A stretch of 64,000 nt of DNA from Byssothecium circinans (taxonomy: Eukaryota > Ascomycota > Dothideomycetes > Pleosporales > Massarinaceae): NCBI GenBank assembly GCA_010015675.1, contig ML977026.1:1-64000 (forward strand), in the 5' to 3' direction. Both the position numbers and the translations under genes were made by a program. Position 1 is the stretch's first letter; each line of letters starts with the position of its first letter. This document shows positions 55,982 to 64,000 of the stretch, piece by piece. Under the pieces are notes generated by a model. That model was not told where the DNA came from, ran no database searches, and was given only the letters and a program-made list of their open reading frames with translations.

Positions 55982-57069
55982 AGTCTGCCATTCACAGAAT
56001 CATCGTTGCACTTAGCCTTATCTCCGCCGTTACACCATTAGAGCTATCTCTTACGACATACTTCGGTTGCCATCATACGCTTCACATCCTCACTTGTTGT
56101 TGGTCGAACTTGAATCAATCAAGACGCGAAGCAAGCCTAACATTGATGGTGTTGAGCTCTTCGGGAGGGGTTATGTGAACGACATGTGGGGGGAATATGA
56201 CGTGCTTTACGGTGGGCACCCCAGCATCAATGGCCAAGTACATGTGCATCGCTAAAGAATTGCTTTCGATAGAAATTCTGGAACCAAGCAAACTTGAGGC
56301 ATGTTTACCTCTTGATGCGTAAACGGTTTGGAGCTGTTTCTTCACGGATCCGATGAACAAACATCTTTGTCAACGCCGCGCGCAGTTCGCCCCAAGAACA
56401 GAACAAAAGCCGCGGGGAAACACAGCGTTCCGCCATGTCCTTACAGTCTCCTCTCCTTTCCAAATGGTATCATACTCGCGCAATATCACCACCATGCATC
56501 ATCAGTGCGACATCGCGGCTCAGTGCTCTTCAAGCAGTTCGCGGGTGCAGCTTCAGTGCTTAGGTAGAGCATACCGAGGCACAAAATTCATCCTATATCG
56601 GCCTATCTGCAGCGGTATGATGCGCTTTGTTATTTCCGAAGAGAATCACGCTGATAGGCACAGTGGTAGAAGACCACCGAGTCAATCCATTTCGAACCCC
56701 AGTGTCGATCCTATGCAACCTCTTCCAAGACTTCAAATCTTCGATGACCACGTACCTGAACCCGTACTGAAAAGCATGGGACGATGAAGAATGAACCAGC
56801 GCCACCATTGTTCCATTGTTCCGGTACTCACCATCTCTTGATGTACGGGCTTCGCAGAGTTCACAAGATGTAGCACATAGCAGTGTTCTTGACGCCTCAA
56901 ACGTCCAGTTCTTTATCAGCAAGCTCCCCACATCGGTACTTGAAAGACCCTAACGAGGCGCGTCTGGGCAAAACATGCCATTCAACCCTTGAATTGCGTG
57001 TAGATCCACCAGCCAGGTTCCGCTCACATTATTCGACTCCGACTCGAAAACTATGGAACCCAGACCTTC

Positions 57070-57087
57070 GGAACCTTATAAGGTTCC
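57070..57087. promoter_or_regulatory. 18-base perfect palindrome upstream of the permease gene
   Basis: GGAACCTTATAAGGTTCC reads the same on both strands and ends 80 bases before ATG 57168. Its centre contains TATAAG. Two further GGAACC-type half-sites lie just upstream. It may be a binding site for a dimeric factor overlapping the core promoter; the factor is not known. Confidence 0.5.
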
Positions 57088-57167
57088 ATCGAACACCCTT
57101 CAAAGGCTTCACTTTCCATCCTTTCACTTAGCGGGAAGTCTACCTCGTGGTCGGCTTTGGTGTCACC

Positions 57168-59333
57168 ATGTCTACCGTGCTCACGGGTCCTGCCTCCACT
57201 ACTTCAGCAACGGCCACGAGCTATGGAGCCATCACCAGATCGGGGAATAGCAGTACCAGTGGTGGCTTGAACCCGAACCCGGAGAAAGATCAAACGGAAG
57301 TCAAGGTTGCGGAGGATGTACCACCGTTGGGGGTCCCGGCTGCGGAGAAGAGGTTTTGGTTTCAGCGGGCGAGGGCATATGATCCTGATGCTATTGCGAC
57401 ATTAGTGAGTCTCTGCGTCTGTGGCTTCTCGTCTGAAGCGCCTGGTTTTAATGGTTTACTGACACTATACACAGCCCAGTGTATTCGACAACCCCGATAC
57501 TGTAGAGAAGTACAAACCTGGTGCTGACTGGGAGAACTTGCATCGCTTCAACCCTCTTGCAAGATGGACATGGGGCGAAGAACACGCTTTGATACGAAAA
57601 ATCGATCTTCGGATTTTGATCTTTACGTGTGTTTGTTTTATGGCTCTTGAGCTCGACCGGGCGAATCTCGGGCAGGCGAATACGGATAATTTCCTGAAGG
57701 ATTTGCATTTGACGACGAATGGTACGTACTTGATCATTCTACGCCTCTTTGTACTCCCTGTCGACTTTGCGTTCTGGCCTTGAACACAGCATATCTTGAC
57801 GAGCATGACGCAGACTTCAACCTCGGCAACACCGTCTTCAAACTCGCCTTCCTCTGCGCCGAACTCCCATCCCAACTTGTGAGTAAATGGATGGGACCCG
57901 ACCGATGGATCCCAATGCAAATGATGCTCTGGTCCGTCGTTGCGGGCGCGCAGTTTTGGCTCAAGGGACGCACAAGCTTTCTCGCTTGTCGTGCTCTGCT
58001 AGGCATCTTGCAGGGCGGCTTTATCCCCGATACTATCATCTATCTCAGTTACTTCTATAAGCACCATGAGTTGAGTTTGAGATTAGGCTTCTTTTGGACG
58101 GCGATGAGTCTTGCTGATATTCTTGCGGGGTTCTTTGCCTATGGGTTGTTGCATATGAGAGGTGTTGAGGGGCATGCGGGATGGCGGTGGTTATTTTTGA
58201 TTGAGGTATGTGATTCAAGGTGCAGCCAGGGCAATTATTGATGAAGTGGCTGAAATTGTGTTCCAGGGCCTCGGTACGTTCTGTGTCGGAGTCGCGGCAG
58301 TCTTCCTTATGCCGCCTGGCCCATGCCAGACAGCCAACTGGGCACGTGGCAAAAATGGCTGGTTTACTCCAAAGGAAGAAGAAATCATGGTGAATCGTGT
58401 GATTCGCGATGATCCGTCGAAGGGGAGTATGCATAATCGGCAGCCAGTGACGCCGAAGCTTCTATGGAAGAGCCTGAAGGACTATGATCTATGGTATGTC
58501 TTTCTGTCAACTACGCGTTCCGCTCGATGGGAAATGAACTGATTGTATACCAGGCCGTTGTACCTTCTGGGTCTTGTCTTTCTCATTCCAACTACGCCTC
58601 CTCAGCAATACCTCACGCTCTCGCTGCGCGGTTTAGGCTTCGATACTTTCCAGTCGAACTTGTTGGCCATTCCATATACGGTGATACATAGTATGTTTTC
58701 CGCCCTACTTGTAACTACTCACGAGATCCCGACACGTACTGACTGGGGCTTAGCTATTTTCCTCCTAATAGTCACGTACTCCGCCGAGATCTTCGGCGAA
58801 CTAACCTTCCACGCCATGTTCGCCCAGATCTGGTTCATACCGTTCCTGATCTGGTTCAACGTAGCAAATGTGGCTACGGCAAACAAATGGGTCGTTTGGG
58901 CGGTCACCACGCTTCTCCTCAGCGGACCTTCAGGTACGTCCTCCCTCCTCCAATCCCTTCCTTCTTTCAACCATCTAATCCACACCCAGCCCACCCCATA
59001 CAAGTAGGTTGGAACTCACGCAACTCCAACACGGTCCGTTCGCGCACTGTATCCGCCGCCTGCTACAACATGTTCGTGCAAGCGTGCGGTATCATCTCGT
59101 CAAACATCTACCGCGCCGACGACGCGCCGAACTACAAGCGCGGAAATAGGGTCCTGCTTGGTGTCGCGTTTGGGAACATTGGACTGTATTGTTTGACGAA
59201 GGTGTATTATGTTTGGCGGAATCGGAGTAGGGAGAGGAAGTGGGGGAGTATGACGGAGGAGCAGAGGCTGGAGTATTTGGAGACGACGACCGATGAAGGG
59301 AATAAGAGGCTGGATTTTAGGTTTGCGCATTAG
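57168..59333 (+). CDS. MFS transporter, DAL5/allantoate permease family
   Basis: Seven exons give 595 residues: 57168-57404, 57475-57721, 57790-58205, 58267-58493, 58554-58690, 58754-58933 and 58990-59333. All six introns (56-70 bases) are GT...AG and keep frame. A hydrophilic N-terminus of about 130 residues precedes roughly 12 membrane spans. Family marks are [20 protein letters not shown] in span 1, [36 protein letters not shown], and near the end [19 protein letters not shown] with [14 protein letters not shown]. This is the yeast SEO1/DAL5/SOA1 clan of organic-anion permeases at the plasma membrane. The divergent TauD-type gene suggests a sulfonate as cargo, as for yeast SOA1 (inference). 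Intron 5 (58691-58753) is 63 bases without a stop, but family alignment supports removing it. Confidence 0.9.
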
Positions 59334-60129
59334 ATTGAGATGAGGTGGGGAAGAGGTGCGGTGGTGTGGTTAGAAAGGGTATGGGTGGGAGAATGAGGTA
59401 GGATATATTAGGGCTCGCAGGATTTGAAGTGTCGTATGTCTACTGTTGGTTATGGTGACGATGCACGAAGTTCGACAAGGAATATGATTGAACGGTTCCA
59501 ATTTCTCGGCGAGAGGGTAGAACTCCTAGGTTGGAACCCATCGCAACCTTCGCGGGCGTTCTCTCCGGCGTATCTAGCCAAATATGCTAGACTTGGATCA
59601 ACGTCGGATACGTATGGTGAATGGTAAAGTCACGAGGAAAATGGAGAAAAGATTTGATTCAGAAGGATGTCGAGTTGACCACAATTGGCAAGGAACTGGA
59701 AACATGGAGTGGAGTCCTTCATCCGGAGTAGCTGGAGGCGATACTAAGGCGATAAATCCCATGCTATCATGGTAACATTTTACGGATGTTTAAGGCCAAG
59801 GAGAATGAAAACAAGGAACTGGAAGAAGACTGGGCTCCCTCTTCGGTCTGAGATGCGCGCTCAACGTCCGAAGTTACATCCGATGTTGAAGTTTCACCGG
59901 CGATTGTCATTCATCAAGTATTCATGCCCGACACCTCCACTTTTGCAGACATAAATATTTTTACTGTGGAGCAGCCAAAGGTGGGGGCTGCATTGTAAAT
60001 GACGTGAAGGCACCTTCATTCTATGGTACAACACCACGACGGCTACCTTAACTTCACTCTCAACAACTAGACGTCCAACACCTATCTCCCATCTCAATCA
60101 CATACAGCTACCACATCTATTCGTTCATC
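59334..60129. other. Intergenic, nothing recognised
   Basis: The 3' flank of the permease is followed by a C/A-rich leader (from about 60060) before ATG 60130. Short frames are not coding-like. Confidence 0.4.
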
Positions 60130-61381
60130 ATGGCCGCTCCAAAGACTATCCGCTGGGGAATTCTAGCAACGGGTGGCATCGCCAAAACATTGTACATACC
60201 CCGCAACCCCGCATGAAAGCTCTTCACTGACGTGTTGCAGCACCGTCGACCTGCTCGCCGACCCGACAACTCGCGGCGTCAAGCATATCAAGCATACAGT
60301 TGTTGCTGCCGCTTCCTCCTCGTCTAAAGATCGCGCCCAGTCCTTCCTCAATGAAGTGAAGGCGCCGTCCGACGCAAAGGCCTATGGCTCCTACGAGGAG
60401 TTCGTCAAGGACGCCAACATCGACATCGTATATATCGCGACGCCGCACTCGCATCACTACCAGAATGCGATGCTGTGCTTGGAGGCAGGCAAGAATGTGC
60501 TGTGCGAGAAGGCATTCACGGTGAATGCAGCCCAGGCACGCGCACTCGTTGACAAGGCAAAGGAGAAGAACCTTTTCCTGATGGAGGCTGTATGGACGCG
60601 ATACTTCCCGCTCTCCATCTACGTGCGGGAGCAGATTACGTCTGGTCGCATTGGACCTATTGCTCGCGTCCTTGCCGACAACAGCATGGCTTTGAACCCC
60701 GAGGAGAGCTTCAAGGACGGCAAGAACCGCATGGTCAACCCGGATCTCGCTGGTGGAGCGCTGCTTGATCTTGGTATCTACAGCTTGACCTGGGTCTTCC
60801 AGACGCTATACCTCACTCAGCCCGAGAACTCTCGCCAGCCGCCGAAGGTCATTGCTGCGCTCAAGAACTACGAAGCAACCGGTGCCGCTGATGAGACTAC
60901 TTCCATCATCCTCAACTTCCCGCGTTCCAAGGAAGCAGGTGGGGACGCGCACGCCATCGCAACTACTTCACTGCGTATCGCGACCGCCCCCGGCGGAAAC
61001 GACGAAACGGCCAGCATCCGCATCCAAGGACCTCTCGGCGAGATCCAAGTATTCCCGCCCGCATTCCGCCCAACTCGCACCAAAATCATTCTCAAGGACG
61101 GCACTGTTGAGGAGAAGCACTGGCCCCAGCCGGGACCTGGTGCGGGAAGTGGCTGGTACAACGGCTTTGGAAGTAGCACAAATGCCGAGGGTGAGGGCCA
61201 CGGTATGTTCTGGGAGGCTGATGAGGCTGCGACTGCCATTGTGGAGGGCAGGAAGGAGGGCAAGTATGAGAGCCTTGCGGAGAGTGTGCTTATCATGGAG
61301 GTTATGGATGAGGCGAGGAAGCAGGGGAATCTTACGTATCCGGAGAAGATCGAGACGACCAAGTACCCGACGCAGCTATGA
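60130..61381 (+). CDS. Gfo/Idh/MocA oxidoreductase (dihydrodiol/D-xylose dehydrogenase-like)
   Basis: Two exons, 60130-60191 and 60241-61381, give 400 residues; the 49-base intron has GTACAT and TTGCAG. The N-terminus RWGILATGGIAKTF is the NAD(P)-binding Rossmann loop, completed by splicing. DIVYIATPHSHHYQNAMLCLEAGKNVLCEKAFTVN carries the catalytic EK pair in EKA form. LMEAVWTRYFP and GGALLDLGIYSL mark the substrate domain. This fits the dimeric dihydrodiol dehydrogenase group, whose fungal members oxidise D-xylose with NADP+ or reduce dicarbonyls, in the cytosol. No targeting signal is visible. Strong third-position C bias suggests good expression. The substrate is not certain from sequence. 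Confidence 0.9.
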
Positions 61382-61759
61382 TTGTTGGGCTTACGTGCTG
61401 AACTTAGCTGGGTAGTGTAGCATCATCGGGCGACGGGGCGACTTGCCGGTGGTGAAATGCGATAAAACCTCCACACGCTCTCTGCAGTCCGACCGTAGGA
61501 CTAACATCAATATGTGCATAACTAGATAATTTTTCTTTTCTTTCAATACCTACGTCATCATCTCTGCAGCTCTAACGAAGTCTGCCCATCGCACGAGGTC
61601 GCAGTGAAGCTTTCCCACGCGCAGTTGGCGCCACGCAAAAGGCCTGGCAAGCTGGCAGCGTTTCTCATCAAATCTTCATCTACACAAATTACAGCAATCT
61701 GAGAGCAGCCCCTCGCCTGGTTTTGTATTCCTCGGCCCCAGAGATGACGGTGATCGAGC
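61382..61759. other. Intergenic up to the transposon edge
   Basis: 3' flank of the oxidoreductase; nothing else recognised. The boundary with the element is uncertain. Confidence 0.35.
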
Positions 61760-63552
61760 TAACGTGTCCGTGCGCGTGATGCGCGGGCAACACCAAAACA
61801 CCCTACTTTCAATACGCGACAACTCCACCAATATGGATCCAATTCAAGCTGCAATTGATGATATTGAATCGCTAAAGCCAGGCGAAACTTTCTCGTACAC
61901 GAAAACTGCTGCTAAATATGGTGTTGTACGGTCTACATTAATCCGAAGGCATCAAGGGATAACGCGCCCTACACAAGTCAAGAACTCTAACCAGCAAAAG
62001 CTCACCCCACAGCAAGAGCAGGAGCTTGTACGATATATCAAAAGACTCACAGAGAGACATATACCTCCTACTAGAGAGATGATACGGAACTTTGCCTCGA
62101 CGATAGCAAAGGAGCCAGTTAGCGAGAGCTGGGTTACCCGCTTTATTAACTGACACAGCATTCATCTCATCTCGCAATAGACAGTTGGCATGGACAGCAA
62201 TCGCCACAAAGCTAATTTAGAGGATAAATATCGCCTCTATTTTAACCTTCTACACAGCAAGATTAATTAATATTGCATAGATCCTTATCATATCTACAAT
62301 ATGGATGAAAAAGGCGTCCTAATCAGTATTATTAGTAGAACAAAGAGGATATTTAGCAGACGAATGTGGGAGAAGAAGGAGGTTAGGGCATCACTCTAGG
62401 ATGGCAATCACGCATGGATTACGCTCCTAGCATGTATCTGCGCTGATGGATTAGCTCTGCTACCAAGCCTTATCTATGAGGCCGCCAACAAGGGCATCCA
62501 ATCAAGCTAGGTAGAGGATATTAAGGCAGGATATCATGAAGTCTTTATCACCTCATCATCCTCTAGCTGGATAAACAACGATATTAGACTTGCCTAGCTT
62601 AAGCAGGTGTTTAATCACTGTATAAAAGAGAAGACTTAACGATCATATCAACTTTTAATCCTAGACGGCCACGGATCTCATGTTACTATGGACTTTATCA
62701 ACTACTATGATCAGAATAGGATCCTCCTTGCTATCCTACCTCCTTATTCAACTTATACGCTTCAGCCACTTAACGTTGCGATGTTTAAGCCTCTATCAAC
62801 AGCCTACTCAGCAGAGCTATCAAGATACCTTCATAGAAGCTAGGGCCTAGCTTCTATCACCAAAGGCGACTTCTTCCCCCTATTCTAGAATGCGTGGAAG
62901 GCCTCCTTCAAGGAATCAACTATCCTTAGCTCTTTTAGAGCCACAGGCATATCGCCACCTAATCCTGATTCTATCCTTGATAGGTTTACCCAGGATTAAG
63001 AATCAGGCGACAGCTCCTTATCAGGGCTCAGCGATCATGACTAGAGAAAGATGGATAGGCTTATACGATTAGCAGTGAAGGAACAGGGTAGTTAAGATAC
63101 AAAGGAGCTTCATCAATCACTCCACCATCTATCTGTTAAAAATGAGCTACTCAAGCATGACAACGATGGGCTTAGGCAGGCGCTATCTATTAAGGAGAAG
63201 CGTAAGAAGAAGGGCAAAGCTCTAGACCTTCAACAGCGCTAGGAGTATCATGGTAGAGCAGTCTTCTAGTCACTAAGGAAGCTAAGGGAGGCACGTGTTC
63301 GTTAATCTATCAAGGAGCAGGAGGATAAGTAGCAGCAGCTTTAAAAAGTAGAGACAGCAGAGCTAAAGAAGGCAGCTAAGCTATACAAGGAGAAAATCCA
63401 GCAGGAAAAGCGTGCTACGCGAGAGGCAGCAAAGAAGGCGAAGGAGAAGGAGAGAGCTAAAAAGGCAGCTCAGCGCGCTGCCCAGAAGTCTGCCTATAAC
63501 GCAGAAAAAGCTCTACAACTATCCTAAAAGGGTAAGAGAAAGGCCTCTCAGC
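61760..63552 (+). mobile_element. Fot1/pogo-type DNA transposon, RIP-damaged, cut by the gap
   Basis: From ATG 61833 one frame continues to the gap at 63552 without any frameshift, but about 18 stops interrupt it, first TGA at 62151. Most are TAG or TAA where Gln, Trp or Arg would be expected, the pattern of C-to-T changes. The N-terminus has a psq/CENP-B-type helix-turn-helix (YTKTAAKYGVVRSTLIRRHQG). The DDE domain keeps the first Asp (YNMDEKG) and second Asp (LILDGHGSH). The third site reads QPLNVAMF where QPLDV is usual, so the third catalytic Asp is lost by a G-to-A type change. The C-terminus is a Lys/Glu/Ala-rich helix. The left end is probably near 61760, after a TA; the right end is not in view. 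It is inactive. Confidence 0.85.
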
Positions 63553-64000
63553 NNNNNNNNNNNNNNNNNNNNNNNNNNNNNNNNNNNNNNNNNNNNNNNN
63601 NNNNNNNNNNNNNNNNNNNNNNNNNNNNNNNNNNNNNNNNNNNNNNNNNNNNNNNNNNNNNNNNNNNNNNNNNNNNNNNNNNNNNNNNNNNNNNNNNNNN
63701 NNNNNNNNNNNNNNNNNNNNNNNNNNNNNNNNNNNNNNNNNNNNNNNNNNNNNNNNNNNNNNNNNNNNNNNNNNNNNNNNNNNNNNNNNNNNNNNNNNNN
63801 NNNNNNNNNNNNNNNNNNNNNNNNNNNNNNNNNNNNNNNNNNNNNNNNNNNNNNNNNNNNNNNNNNNNNNNNNNNNNNNNNNNNNNNNNNNNNNNNNNNN
63901 NNNNNNNNNNNNNNNNNNNNNNNNNNNNNNNNNNNNNNNNNNNNNNNNNNNNNNNNNNNNNNNNNNNNNNNNNNNNNNNNNNNNNNNNNNNNNNNNNNNN
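63553..64000. other. Assembly gap (run of N)
   Basis: All bases are N. The gap interrupts the transposon, as is usual where repeats block assembly. Confidence 0.99.

Larger units (their letters stand above)
55872..57167. other. Divergent promoter region between the dioxygenase and permease genes
   Basis: 1.3 kb shared upstream region. It holds a TATA box near the dioxygenase start, and on the permease side four GGAACC/GGTTCC half-sites within 72 bases (57016, 57055, 57070, 57082). No convincing gene lies inside. Confidence 0.5.

Noticed and set aside
46993..59333. P450, Zn2Cys6 regulator, dioxygenase and transporter as one secondary-metabolite cluster
   Set aside because: No polyketide, peptide or terpene backbone enzyme is present and the genes are spread over long non-coding gaps.

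Overview
The window is eukaryotic nuclear DNA from a filamentous ascomycete (Pezizomycotina), most likely a Dothideomycete. The evidence is short introns (46-196 bases) with GTRNGT donors and CTRAC-like branch points, a gene repertoire typical of these fungi (DUF8021-type secreted protein, rhodopsin-domain membrane proteins, Zn2Cys6 regulator, RING protein, P450, DAL5-type permeases), and transposon remnants damaged by C-to-T/G-to-A changes as expected from repeat-induced point mutation (RIP). The class-level placement is inference. Exon structures were worked out by hand from splice signals and reading-frame continuity.

Layout. 1-650 is an AT-rich transposon remnant. 1.5-16.9 kb is gene-dense: a GPI-anchored-type protein with a frame break, a coiled-coil protein, an unknown 450-residue protein, a decayed paralogue followed by its intact copy, a DUF8021-type secreted protein, a histidine phosphatase, a three-exon RING protein, a sulfotransferase-like protein and an acyl-CoA ligase ending in SKL. 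16.9-28.3 kb is gene-poor and rich in simple repeats. It surrounds one low-complexity protein with an N-terminal LPSIAEL motif, and carries a 277-base inverted-repeat element of MITE type. 28.3-30.7 kb is a five-exon rhodopsin-domain protein. 30.7-35.1 kb is mostly non-coding with a second AT-rich remnant. 35.1-38.7 kb has a DAL5-type transporter and a gelsolin/severin-like protein. 42.3-44.8 kb is a Zn2Cys6 regulator and 47.0-48.9 kb a P450. A 5'-truncated rhodopsin-domain relic lies at 49.7-50.2 kb.

51.1-52.9 kb holds two convergent genes for small secreted cysteine-rich proteins: a six-cysteine orphan, and a protein made of three copies of a domain resembling the biotrophy-associated secreted protein BAS2. 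54.7-59.3 kb is a divergent pair, a TauD-type 2-oxoglutarate dioxygenase and a DAL5-type permease. By analogy with yeast JLP1/SOA1 it may form a sulfonate-use module, and the promoter on the permease side has an 18-base perfect palindrome. 60.1-61.4 kb is a Gfo/Idh/MocA oxidoreductase. From about 61.76 kb to the assembly gap at 63,553 lies a RIP-damaged Fot1/pogo-type transposase.

No tRNA, rRNA or CRISPR array was found.
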